Below, one piece after another: positions 17,334 through 25,506 of a DNA stretch of 32,262 nucleotides; the stretch's first letter is position 1, and each line of letters opens with the position of its first letter. A program made the position numbers and the translations under genes. The stretch spans positions 1-32,262 of the forward strand of contig CALWJV010000010.1 of assembly GCA_944381115.1 (NCBI GenBank). The letters run 5' to 3'. Under the pieces are notes generated by a model. It was not told the origin of the DNA and did not search any database. It saw only the letters and a program-made list of their open reading frames with translations. This DNA is from an uncultured Clostridia bacterium. Lineage in GTDB: Bacteria > Bacillota > Clostridia > Oscillospirales > CAG-272.

Positions 17334-17356
17334 TATCACATAACTCTCGTTATGTT
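17334..17356. repeat. Right 23-bp inverted repeat of the invertible segment
   Basis: Exact reverse complement of 17077-17099. It ends 39 bp before the stop codon of the tyrosine recombinase gene. Confidence 0.9.
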
Positions 17357-17395
17357 ATCTTCGCTCTCGGTGTGTTCACATCGGGATTTTTTCTT

Positions 17396-18238
17396 TTAAA
17401 TGATGAGCCTCATATTTTCCATTTTTCGCTTGTGTTCCGCACCGGTTGTAACGATATATATGCGAGTTGTGTTGATGTTTGAATGTCCAAGAATATCAGC
17501 AAGCTTAGCAATATCTTTTTCAATGCCGTAAAAAGTACGTGCGAACAGATGACGGAGATTGTGAGGGAACACCTTGCTCGGTACTACCTGAGCTTGTTCA
17601 CACAAAGATTTCATTTCTTTCCATATATTATTACGGCATACCGGTTTACCGCTTCGCGTAATGAATATTGCACCCGATGAGATTTTCTGCTCCTTGATGT
17701 ATCGGAGCAGCTTTTTCTTTAGGCCGGAAACGATAAAAATTCTTCGATTCTTACCTTTACAATTCACAACTGCTTCGCCTTTGTTTAGTGCTTCAACCGT
17801 TATATATTGGAGTTCACTTACGCGGATGCCTGTTCCACATATGGTCTGAATGATAAGATAGAGTCGCTCGTTGTGCTTTTGGTTCACCGCCTTAAGCAGA
17901 CGAAGATATTCGGAGCGCGTTAACTCCTTTTCTTCGGGGCAGTATGCCTGCCTTTGGACACGAAATTGCTTTACACATAGATCGTGCCATCCGCAAAAGC
18001 GAAGAAAAGCGTTCAATGCAGCGATCATTGAATTGGCGCTCGTCACGGCGTAAGTGTTACCCAACAATTGCTTGTATTCCATTACGTTCTGTTTGCACAC
18101 TTCGCTTACGCCAATATAATCAACAAAGCATTTTACATCGTGCAAATATTTTCCTATTGTTGCTTCGCTCCTTTCCTCATTTCTTAAATGCGTTTCAAAT
18201 TCTTGCAATTTGACGATATCTATAAATTTCTTTTTCAT
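17396..18238 (-). CDS. Tyrosine recombinase (Xer/invertase-like)
   Basis: A 280-residue site-specific recombinase. The N-terminal core-binding domain (about 1-105) is followed by a catalytic domain with all expected residues: Arg139 (GTGIRVSEL), Lys near 162 (CKGKNRR), His226-x-x-Arg229 (HNLRHLF), His252 (LGHSNINTT) and nucleophile Tyr261 (TTRIYIVTTG). The start at 18238 was chosen because AAGGAG lies eight bases upstream; the ATG at 18256 would place this site inside the gene. The element is integrated by a serine enzyme, and perfect inverted repeats lie directly downstream, so this protein most likely inverts the segment at 17077-17356 rather than moving the element. Read-through from it would enter that segment. 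Confidence 0.88.
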   Translation of the reverse strand: MKKKFIDIVKLQEFETHLRNEERSEATIGKYLHDVKCFVDYIGVSEVCKQNVMEYKQLLGNTYAVTSANSMIAALNAFLRFCGWHDLCVKQFRVQRQAYCPEEKELTRSEYLRLLKAVNQKHNERLYLIIQTICGTGIRVSELQYITVEALNKGEAVVNCKGKNRRIFIVSGLKKKLLRYIKEQKISSGAIFITRSGKPVCRNNIWKEMKSLCEQAQVVPSKVFPHNLRHLFARTFYGIEKDIAKLADILGHSNINTTRIYIVTTGAEHKRKMENMRLII

Positions 18239-18416
18239 AAAACATTCTCCTTGCATTAGGTGTTGGTATTATTATTTTACCATATACATACGAATAATCC
18301 CTAAACCTTCGATACAGGCAGTTTTATATCACGTAAATATTTTATATTTCATTTTGAAAAATTGAAAGAGACTGCAAGGCGAGCGGTAGGATGAGGGTAC
18401 TGATTTTTAAAAATAA

Positions 18417-18453
18417 AGCGAGATGTATACCCGCAAAGGACATACATCTCGCT
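18417..18453. terminator. Strong terminator after the XRE regulator
   Basis: AGCGAGATGTAT (18417-18428) and ATACATCTCGCT (18442-18453) form a perfect 12-bp stem with a 13-nt loop; GTTTTTT follows on the plus strand and a T/A-rich run on the minus. It separates the tnpV operon from the recombinase gene. Confidence 0.85.
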
Positions 18454-18458
18454 GTTTT

Positions 18459-18797
18459 TTAGGCTTTTTTAATTTTAGTAATTGTGTTTATGATTTGTAT
18501 GATATCATCAATTTCATTGCAAGTATATTCTTCCAACGATTTTTCAATATCATAGCGCTGTGATATTGCTGTTTCATCACATTTTTCATTTAGCAATCTG
18601 CTACTTGGAGTGTCTAAAGCAATTGCGATTTTGCTTAACGTTTCTGCGCTGAAATTGTTAATTCCGCGCTCTATTTTGCTAATACAACTTATAGAAAGAT
18701 CTGCGAGCTCAGAAAGTTCCGCTTGGCTTATTCCAATCGTTTTTCTTGTTTTAGAAATTCTTTTACCTACATTTACAAGGAATTTTGATTTTCTCAT
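18459..18797 (-). CDS. XRE-family transcriptional regulator
   Basis: A 112-residue protein. Residues 9-65 form a five-helix XRE DNA-binding domain (GKRISKTRKTIGISQAELSELADLSISCISKIERGINNFSAETLSKIAIALD), ISQAELSELADLSISCISKIE being the helix-turn-helix. The acidic C-terminal 35 residues (EEYTCNEIDDIIQIINTITKI) probably form a dimer helix. It follows the DUF6809-like gene after 4 bp and is the last gene of the operon before a strong terminator. It may control excision or transfer genes of the element; its target is unknown. Confidence 0.85.
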   Translation of the reverse strand: MRKSKFLVNVGKRISKTRKTIGISQAELSELADLSISCISKIERGINNFSAETLSKIAIALDTPSSRLLNEKCDETAISQRYDIEKSLEEYTCNEIDDIIQIINTITKIKKA

Positions 18798-18801
18798 GTC
18801 G

Positions 18802-19083
18802 TTACCTCATACTATCTGTACTCGACATGACCTCAAGCATTATTCTTGCTCCAAGCTTAAATGCATATGCAAATATTTCGCGTTCGTTGATATCGATCAG
18901 CTCATTGTAACAATCATCGAATTTTTTAAGTATCTCTTTTTGCTGATCGTTTATCGTAGAGAGTAGGTTGTCATGATGATCGGCAATATAACCCGTCAAT
19001 TGCTTTGTTTCCTTGTTAGCACTTCTGCAATCGGTATTAGGGCAGATATTCCCGTAAAACAGTTCTTCAAGGACAGATCTCAT
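18802..19083 (-). CDS. DUF6809-like small protein
   Basis: A 93-residue helical protein: MRSVLEELFYGNICPN at the start, a long charged middle (DQQKEILKKFDDCYNEL), and FAYAFKLGARIMLEV near the end. This is the pattern of DUF6809 proteins common in Clostridia, especially in mobile elements; their role is not known. The start at 19083 is taken because GGAGG lies about nine bases upstream and because the ATG overlaps the TGA stop of tnpV (ATGA); an ATG at 19122 lies inside tnpV. Co-translation with tnpV and the XRE gene is likely. Confidence 0.75.
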   Translation of the reverse strand: MRSVLEELFYGNICPNTDCRSANKETKQLTGYIADHHDNLLSTINDQQKEILKKFDDCYNELIDINEREIFAYAFKLGARIMLEVMSSTDSMR

Positions 19084-19451
19084 TTGTAGATGACCTCCTT
19101 GAAAACGATTTCTTCCGCGCACACTTTGATGTTGTTCATCTCAGCAGCCCAATGGAGCATATCACGAGTTTTCAAATTTTCGTCGATACCTCTTTCGGCG
19201 GCAAGGCGTGGAATGATGGTCTCAAGCATTTTGTTTGCTTCAAAGTCGATTTCGTGTAACCGAGCGTTCAACTTGCCTTCGGTCAGTAACGTGGTGTACC
19301 TTCCGCGACGATGATTTTTTATATAATCAAGATAAAAATGCCCGTACTTGCCAATTTGATAATTGGTTTGTTCGGGCAGTTTCATTTTCGGAATAAGACG
19401 CCCATTGTCTTCACGATAGGTGCCACCAAGTTGTTCGTAAAATGTTTTCAT
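19080..19451 (-). CDS. tnpV: TnpV-like transposon protein
   Basis: A 123-residue protein, KTFYEQLGGTYREDNGRLIP near the start, then YGHFYLDYIKNHRRGRYTTLL, GKLNARLHEID and WAAEMNNIKVCAEEIVFKEVIY, the order of conserved segments in TnpV proteins of Clostridia transposons. TnpV is a small accessory protein of Tn4451-type elements without a firm function. The ATG at 19451 has GGAG about nine bases upstream; an ATG at 19469 covers that site. It is the first gene inside the right end of the element and heads a three-gene operon. Its promoter was not found and may lie in or beyond the attachment site. Confidence 0.85.
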   Translation of the reverse strand: MKTFYEQLGGTYREDNGRLIPKMKLPEQTNYQIGKYGHFYLDYIKNHRRGRYTTLLTEGKLNARLHEIDFEANKMLETIIPRLAAERGIDENLKTRDMLHWAAEMNNIKVCAEEIVFKEVIYK

Positions 19452-19522
19452 TACAGTATCTCCATTCAAATTATTATTTGCGATATACTGTATCGATTGT
19501 CTTTACCACTTGTTTTTGAAAC

Positions 19523-19545
19523 CTTCGTTACGGGGTCTCGTCATT
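19523..19545. other. Attachment junction, right end (element arm plus core TT)
   Basis: CTTCGTTACGGGG (19523-19535), TCTCGTCA, then core TT at 19544-19545, followed by host fsa (GTTTTAATTCC). Its arm pairs with the left-end arm at 4644-4656 over 12 of 13 bases. Confidence 0.85.
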
Positions 19546-19862
19546 GTTTTAATTCCTTTTTTTGAAAGAATATTCGTTGCTTTCAAACCTTCTGCACATA
19601 GCGGTATTTTTATAACAAGATTTTTATTGTTTATCTTTTTTACAAGATCCATTGCTTCTTCAACCATTTTATCTGCCTCAAGAGAAATGACTTCGGCACT
19701 TATTGGCCCGTCCACAATTTCGGTAATTTCTTTAACAACTTCAATGAAGTCCCTTCCTTCCTTTGCTATCAAAGAAGGATTTGTAGTAACACCGTCTATG
19801 ATCCCAAGACTTGCCGCATGACGGATCTCGTTCACATTTGCTGTATCAATAAAAAATTTCAT
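19544..19862 (-). pseudogene. fsa: fsa/transaldolase-like gene, N-terminal half (split by insertion)
   Basis: This encodes residues 1-106 of the aldolase: [20 protein letters not shown], the substrate-site TTNPSL at about 26-31, and LVIKIPL with the Schiff-base Lys85. At the core the frame runs into the element and ends 12 codons later at 19503, so a truncated protein of 119 residues with the tail [13 protein letters not shown] would be made. It lacks the last strands of the barrel and should be inactive. AGGAG precedes the ATG. The gene follows putP, itself decayed, in the same direction. Confidence 0.95.
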
Positions 19863-19916
19863 TTCTGTTTTCTCCTTTTATTTATAATTATGAAGTTTAT
19901 TATGATCAAATGATTT

Positions 19917-21502
19917 TTATCGGCCTGCATTTTTAACGGATTCAAACTCTTTAAGTATTTCCGAGTCCGGTTCTCTTGTAATAAGAGAGACAATGATTAT
20001 CGCAGCGGCGGAAAGTATAAATGCCGGTAAAAGTTCATAGATCCTGAATATCGGAAATTCCGACGAGAAAAAGTTATTAAAGACAAGTTTCCAAGCAAAT
20101 ACACTTACACCTCCGGTTATTATTCCCGCAATTGCTCCTGCTCTGTTTGTTCTTTTCCAAAAAAGAGAGAAAAGCATTATCGGTCCGAATGTTGCACCGA
20201 ATCTTGCCCATGCATATGACACAAGTGTAAAAATAACACTTTTTTCGTTCCATGCTATTATCACACCTACCACCGCAATTATAACAAGAACGATTCTTGA
20301 AATCCACATGATGCTTTTTCCATCTCCCTTTGCGTCTTTTTTTATTATACCTTGTAAATATTTACTGATACTTAAGATGACGCTATAAGAAGATATGAGT
20401 CAGAAGAACTAATCGTTGCCGCAAGAATACCTGCCATAATTATTCCGGCAAAGACCACAAGAGCACCGGGTAATAACTTTTCCGATAATACCACCAATAT
20501 ATTTTCCGCTCCGCTTTTACTGGCAAGCGCCGGATCGGCAGCAAGAATTTTTCTTCCGATAATGCCTATAAATACCGCAGAAAAAAGCGATATAACACAC
20601 CATGATGTTGCTATTATTCTTGATTTTTTATGTCCTGCGGTTTGCTGATTGCCATAAAACGAAGAAGAACCTGTGGACCCCCGAAATACCCCAATCCCCA
20701 TGCAAGTGTTGAAATTATCGTAATAAATCCGTATGAACCTGCACCTCCGAAAACAGGGTTACCTGCAATCGATATTTGAACACCGTCAATTACTTAGGGG
20801 GTCGCTGTGCTTGTAATAGAAAAATACCCGGGAATACTCATTGCGTTATTAATAACAGCACCTATCCCCCCTGCATTTATAATACCCGTGACTATTACTA
20901 AAATAAGGGCTGTGATCATAACTATTGCCTGCATAAAATCAGAAACACTTTCGGCAAGAAATCCTCCGATAAGCGTATATGCAACTACAAAAAGCGCACT
21001 TACTATAAGCATAATATGATAATCAAAACCGAATAATGTTGTAAAAAGTTTTCCGCATGTCACAAAGCAGCTTGAAGCATAGACTGTAAAAAATATAAGT
21101 ATAAATACAGATGCGATTCCAAGAATAATTTTTGTTTTTTCTTTATATCTGTTACTGAAAAAATCTGGCACCGTAATTGAATTTCCTGCAACTTGCGAGT
21201 AATTACGAAGTTTTTTTGCAACGATACGCCAATTTACGTATGTACCTATTGCAAGTCCTGCCGCTGTCCAAAATGCATCCGCAAGACCGCTCAAATATGC
21301 AAGTCCGGGAAGCCCCATAAGCAACCATCCGCTCATATCTGATGCCTCGGCACTCATCGCCGCTACCCAAGGTCCGAGAGAGCGCCCACCGAGAAAGTAA
21401 TTTTCAGCGTTTTTTTTGCGACCGTTTGTAAAAATAAACACCTATCCCGATAACTATACACATGTATACCAGCATGATCACAAAAATTTCCGGATTTTTC
21501 AT
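19917..21502 (-). pseudogene. putP: Sodium/proline symporter PutP, multiply broken
   Basis: Starting at the ATG at 21502, the readable pieces are NPEIFVIMLVYMCIVIGIGV, then ENYFLGGRSLGPWVAAMSAEASDMSGWLLMG, GGFLAESVSDFMQ, GYFGGPQVLLRF, GILAATISSSDSYLL and the last helices, together a full Na+/solute symporter of the SSS family of about 500 residues. At least five lesions break it: one extra A in an A-run near 21415, a TAA in place of CAA near 20795, a lost A near 20635, a TAA in place of a Ser codon near 20376, and a lost G near 20350. Two stop codons as well as frameshifts make true decay more likely than sequence errors. It shares its direction with fsa. Confidence 0.92.
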
Positions 21503-21571
21503 AGTCTTTTCCTTATCCTGTTTTTTAAAAATTGAATATTTTTTCTCATTGCAACTGCATAATTTTTTTAT

Positions 21572-22879
21572 TTAAAAATTTTTTCTTCCCGTTTTATTAT
21601 TTTTACATTTAATATCTTTAATCGTATCGGCAATCGCACTGATTCCGTTGAAAATTACGGCAGGGGAAAAAAGTATGACCGTAACAGCGATAAAAAGCAA
21701 GAACGGTACACCTCTTTTTCCGGGTGTAAACCAATTTATGATATTTATCACACTCAAAACAGTTGCAACAACATATTCTGTCATGAAAAACACCATACTC
21801 ACTATTTGGTAAACGGCGTGTTTACTGATTTTCGCATTTTTTCTTTTTTCTTTAACATATGTGTCCTGAAAAGCATCATTTTCTGAAACCTTTGTGGAAT
21901 CCTTGATTTCGTCTTTACTGTGAAAAAAGTCCTGTTTTTCAAATTCATCATCCTCAGTGACGTCGTCCTCATCAACATACTGCCATTCGTCACCGTCATA
22001 AAGAGTTGCGTTTTTCAGTAAAACATTTTTTTCTTCGGGCTTAAAATACCTTTCTTCGTTACCGTATATTTCTGTTTCCTCTTCAATACGTGTTTTTTCC
22101 CGGTTATACCTTTTCTTTAATATGATAAATACTATAAATGAAACCAAACTCATTACACCGCCTATGACCAAGCACTGTATGACTGCAGTTCTGTATTTTA
22201 AAGCAAAGAAAAGGACTGTTATAAAAACCGCTGTTATTACAGTAAATCCGAGAAATGCCCAAAGCATCTCTCTTTTTTTTACCGTCTTTTCAGTCCTGAG
22301 TTTTTTAAGTCCTCTTACAACCTCATGACCCTCTCTTTTTATGAAATAGTACGTTATTCCGTCTGTTGACGGAGACACGCACTCAAAACCTCCAAGCGCT
22401 TTTTGGTAAAGATATTCGTCAATGTTTTTATTTTCAGAAATATAATCTACATAGTATTCAGTTTTGTCAGCGTTTACCGAACGCTCAAATATATACTCAT
22501 CTCCGACTTTACCGAAAAGTACCATACCGTCTTTAAGTTTTTCGCATAACCAAAGTTTTTCCTTCATTGCCTTTTTTTGCAGATTATGCCTTTTTATACA
22601 TATCGCTTCCTTTGGCAGTCTTTTTCTGTAAAATGCCGTGGCTTTATACTCGCATATAAACTCCCATTTATCTACTTCATTATAATAATCTGCTGTTTCA
22701 AGATTACACGATGCATAAATGTATCTTTCGTGTTTATTGCTTTCAAATGTATTTTTAAAACGTCCGAGTTTCTTTAAATGAAGACCTTTTGCCGACATTT
22801 TATTTAGATACTTTAACATCGGAATGGTCATTCTGCGATTTAACATCGCATTTCGCCAAAAACCTCTTTTTTTTATCAT
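21572..22879 (-). CDS. DUF2812-like membrane protein
   Basis: A 435-residue protein. The N-terminal domain (to about 190) has MSAKGLHLKKLGRFKNTFE and YYNEVDKWEF, followed by YYVDYIS and FECVSPSTDGITYYFIKR, a layout typical of DUF2812 proteins, which in Clostridia are usually coupled to PadR-type regulators. Two membrane helices at about 205-255, an acidic, Glu/Asp-rich cytoplasmic linker (about 260-345), and two more helices (about 355-415) follow, ending in a basic tail. The ATG at 22879 has AAGGTGA upstream; an upstream GTG overlaps the preceding gene. No PadR gene is nearby. Role unknown. Confidence 0.65.
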   Translation of the reverse strand: MIKKRGFWRNAMLNRRMTIPMLKYLNKMSAKGLHLKKLGRFKNTFESNKHERYIYASCNLETADYYNEVDKWEFICEYKATAFYRKRLPKEAICIKRHNLQKKAMKEKLWLCEKLKDGMVLFGKVGDEYIFERSVNADKTEYYVDYISENKNIDEYLYQKALGGFECVSPSTDGITYYFIKREGHEVVRGLKKLRTEKTVKKREMLWAFLGFTVITAVFITVLFFALKYRTAVIQCLVIGGVMSLVSFIVFIILKKRYNREKTRIEEETEIYGNEERYFKPEEKNVLLKNATLYDGDEWQYVDEDDVTEDDEFEKQDFFHSKDEIKDSTKVSENDAFQDTYVKEKRKNAKISKHAVYQIVSMVFFMTEYVVATVLSVINIINWFTPGKRGVPFLLFIAVTVILFSPAVIFNGISAIADTIKDIKCKNNKTGRKNF

Positions 22880-22884
22880 TACAT

Positions 22885-23445
22885 TCACCTTATGGCTTGG
22901 TTAATTTTTTCTGACAGATCTGTTATATGACGTCCGAGTAACTCTGCGTATCTGACGGTGTAATAACTTCCTCCGCTCTGACGCTCACAGTAACTTATAC
23001 AGTAAAGACTGTTGTCAACCAAAAACCTGTTACGTTTAAACATACAGTATTTATTGTATTTTTCAGAAATATATATTATTTCGTCGGCTCTGCTACGTAT
23101 ATTTTCAAATATTTTTTTATCTGATCCTTTCCATTTTATGTCGTGATTTATGCAAGGTATACACAATGTCAGGAAAATACCGTCCAGGCTGTCTTTAAGT
23201 TCTAAAACTGCCTTTGCACATAGCATATCAAATCCAACTGCACCGCCTGCCAAAAATCGTCGAACTCCTTTTTCATAGTGTCTTTTTATCTCAGTTTTTA
23301 CCGTCTCCGTAATAATTCCGTAATTGCAAAGCAATATATCACGGTGACCGGTAAAACAGCAACTTTTTTCAATAGAAAATTCTTTACCCAATTTTATCCC
23401 CCAAATGCGGAAAATGTTTTTAAACATACATCTTACGACAATCAA
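22885..23445 (-). CDS. SLOG-domain protein (YpsA/DUF1273-like)
   Basis: A 186-residue protein with SCCFTGHRDI near 28, VRRFLAGGAVGFDMLCAKAVLELK near 61, and YCMFKRNRFLVDNSLYCISY with CERQSGGSYYTVRYA near 130-165. This is the SLOG/Rossmann-like nucleotide-binding layout of YpsA. The usual family start lies close to SCCFTGHR, so the true start may be the TTG at 23391 (with a GGGGGA upstream) and not the first ATG; I could not settle this. It overlaps or abuts the DUF2812-like gene and is probably co-transcribed with it. Ligand unknown; nucleotide-derived signals are inferred for the fold. Confidence 0.75.
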   Translation of the reverse strand: MIVVRCMFKNIFRIWGIKLGKEFSIEKSCCFTGHRDILLCNYGIITETVKTEIKRHYEKGVRRFLAGGAVGFDMLCAKAVLELKDSLDGIFLTLCIPCINHDIKWKGSDKKIFENIRSRADEIIYISEKYNKYCMFKRNRFLVDNSLYCISYCERQSGGSYYTVRYAELLGRHITDLSEKINQAIR

Positions 23446-23618
23446 TAACCCGCAAGATATAAAAAATTAATAATAACAGTAACGTCATTTAAAAACAAAT
23501 AAAAATTCTTAAAACTCTTCCGTTAAATACAAAAAAATTTTCATATTATATATCATTTAAATATTAAAAATAATTATAAAAAGCCTTCAACAAAGCATAT
23601 CGTCCGGATATTATATTT

Positions 23619-25154
23619 TTATATATACTTTCTGTCAAGTGTACGCAGTTGTATGGCTTCTCCCATATGTACCGATGTTATTTCTTCGCTTTTATCCAGA
23701 TCCGCTATCGTTCTTGCAACTTTCAATATTCGGTCATATCCTCTTGCAGAAAGTCCGATACTTTCAAATGCTTCGCCCAGCATTTTTTCCGCTTCCGGTG
23801 TAAGTACACAGTATTTCTTTATTTGGTTCGGAGTCATTTTGGCATTTGAATAAATTCCGTTGTTTTTAAACCTCGGCGCAGAAAATGCCCTTGCTTCGTT
23901 TACTCTTTTCTTTATCGTCTCTGAACTTTCTCCAACAGACATTCCTGAAATTTCTTCCTTAGTAAGCGAAGGCATCTCAACTTGAATATCTATCCTGTCG
24001 AGCAGAGGTCCGCTTATCCTTGCAAGATATTTTTTAACATCTTCCTCTTTACAGGTACATTTGTGTGTCGGATGCCCCCGATATCCGCATTTGCATGGAT
24101 TCATTGCGCAGAGCAACATAAAAGAACACGGAAATCTGAATTTTCCGTTTGCCCTTGTTATCGTAATTTCCCCATCCTCAAGCGGCTGCCGAAGAACCTC
24201 AGTCACCTGTTTTGAAAATTCGGGAAGTTCGTCAAGGAACAGTACACCGTTATGCGAAAGCGAAATTTCACCGGGCACCGGTATCGCTCCTCCTCCTGCA
24301 AGTGCGGCACTTGACATGGTATGGTGAGGAGAACGTATCGGTCTGTTTGTAATAAGCGATACTCCATCGCCCAGCATTCCTGCAATTGAGTAAATTTTAG
24401 TAACCTCGACCGCTTCATCAAAGGTCATATCCGGAAGAATCGTCGGCAATCTCTTGGCAAGCATACTCTTTCCAGTCCCTGGAGGTCCTATAAGCAATAA
24501 ATTATGTCCTCCTGCCGCGGCTATCTCCATTGCGCGTTTTGCTCTTGCCTGACCCTTTACATCACAAAAATCCAATTTATTTGCACCGTCATTTTTTACT
24601 TTCAAAAGTTCAGGGTCAAATTCTGTAATATTTATCTTTTTCTTGCCGTTCAAATGCTCTATAAGTTGTCTTACATTTTCCACACCGTAAACATTGACGC
24701 CGCTAACAACGGATGCCTCTTTGGCGTTTGCTGCCGGTACGTATATCTCTTTTATCCCCTTTTCCTTAAGTGCCAAAACCATGCAAAGTACTCCTCGCAC
24801 ACTTCGTATACCTCCGGAAAGCGAAAGTTCTCCGAGAAAGCATTTGTCTTCAAAGGAAACGGCAGGGTGGATATAACCAGATGAACGCAGTATTCCTATA
24901 AGCATGGCAAGATCAAAAGCCGTTCCGATTTTTTTGGTATCTGCGGGTGCCATGTTAATAACAATCGAGGCGTCCGGAAAATTGATCCCGCTGTTATCTA
25001 TTGCAGTATGTATACGTTCTTTGGCCTCTTTAACGGCTGTATCCGGCAACCCTACGATCTCAAAACTTGCAAGCCTGTCTCTGACATCGCACTCGACCGT
25101 TACCTGATATCCGTCAACACCGCTTATACCGGCACTGTATATTTTAGAGAGCAT
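23619..25154 (-). CDS. comM: YifB/ComM family Mg-chelatase-like AAA+ ATPase
   Basis: A 511-residue ATPase. The N-terminal domain (SAGISGVDGYQVTVECDV) is the YifB/ComM-type S5-like domain. The AAA+ core follows with LLIGPPGTGKSMLAKRL (Walker A near 220), a loop with FLDELPEF (Walker B) and CAMNPCKCGYRGHP with the Cys-rich segment, and a C-terminal Mg-chelatase domain (SARGYDRILKVARTIADL). ComM in Gram-negative bacteria drives branch migration during natural transformation. Function in Clostridia is less clear. Length is normal and the gene looks intact. AAGGA is nine bases before the ATG, and it has its own promoter. Confidence 0.95.
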   Translation of the reverse strand: MLSKIYSAGISGVDGYQVTVECDVRDRLASFEIVGLPDTAVKEAKERIHTAIDNSGINFPDASIVINMAPADTKKIGTAFDLAMLIGILRSSGYIHPAVSFEDKCFLGELSLSGGIRSVRGVLCMVLALKEKGIKEIYVPAANAKEASVVSGVNVYGVENVRQLIEHLNGKKKINITEFDPELLKVKNDGANKLDFCDVKGQARAKRAMEIAAAGGHNLLLIGPPGTGKSMLAKRLPTILPDMTFDEAVEVTKIYSIAGMLGDGVSLITNRPIRSPHHTMSSAALAGGGAIPVPGEISLSHNGVLFLDELPEFSKQVTEVLRQPLEDGEITITRANGKFRFPCSFMLLCAMNPCKCGYRGHPTHKCTCKEEDVKKYLARISGPLLDRIDIQVEMPSLTKEEISGMSVGESSETIKKRVNEARAFSAPRFKNNGIYSNAKMTPNQIKKYCVLTPEAEKMLGEAFESIGLSARGYDRILKVARTIADLDKSEEITSVHMGEAIQLRTLDRKYI

Positions 25155-25216
25155 ATATGCACTTCCTTTTTGATTTAAAATACCTTAATATTAAGCCATT
25201 TGTATTTTCTTATACC

Positions 25217-25245
25217 ATTATATACTATTAATTATCATATTTCAA
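25217..25245 (-). promoter_or_regulatory. Sigma-A promoter for comM
   Basis: TTGAAA (25240-25245), 17-bp spacer and TATAAT (25217-25222) on the minus strand, about 60 bp before the comM start. Confidence 0.75.
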
Positions 25246-25424
25246 TAGTTTTACAAAAAAATTACTTTTTCGGGTACTACGTAATTTCAATTCTGTTTAT
25301 AAACAATACTATATTCCGTACATAGTTTTTTTGAACGCAACAAAATAATATAGATTTCAGTTTAAAAAATTTTCTAATACAAATATGGTTATCCACCAAC
25401 TTTCTATTTATTTTAAAAAATCGG

Positions 25425-25453
25425 TTGACAGATAAAAATTTTTGGTTTATAAT
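25425..25453 (+). promoter_or_regulatory. Consensus sigma-A promoter for typA
   Basis: TTGACA (25425-25430), 17-bp spacer and TATAAT (25448-25453), a perfect match, about 45-50 bp before the typA start. Confidence 0.85.
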
Positions 25454-25506
25454 AAATAAGTATTGAGATTTTTAAATTTTTTATAAAGGATTTGTCGGTT
25501 AAAAAG

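Larger units (their letters stand above)
17077..17356. other. Invertible DNA switch (promoter plus terminator between inverted repeats)
   Basis: Perfect 23-bp inverted repeats flank 234 bp of AT-rich, non-coding DNA. On the minus strand it holds a TTGATT-17-TATAAT promoter directed at the tetR-tasA-sipW genes. Further right is a stem-loop followed by T5 on the plus strand. Inversion would turn the promoter away from the cargo and turn the terminator to face leftward transcripts coming from the recombinase gene. The tyrosine recombinase gene ends 40 bp to the right. The same plan is known for phase-variable surface genes of Clostridioides difficile and Bacteroides. Actual inversion has not been seen here; it follows from the layout. 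Confidence 0.75.
25155..25491. other. Divergent intergenic region between comM and typA
   Basis: No gene. It holds the leftward comM promoter and the rightward typA promoter described in separate entries; the remaining sequence is AT-rich without visible repeats. Confidence 0.8.

Noticed and set aside
17396..18238. Tyrosine recombinase as the enzyme that integrated the element
   Set aside because: The integration core is 2 bp with a symmetric attP and the serine recombinase lies at the end; the tyrosine enzyme is internal and next to its own inverted repeats.
19917..21502. Explaining putP frames as three small genes or as sequencing errors only
   Set aside because: The pieces join into one SSS symporter, and two of the lesions are substitutions giving TAA in frame, which homopolymer errors do not explain.
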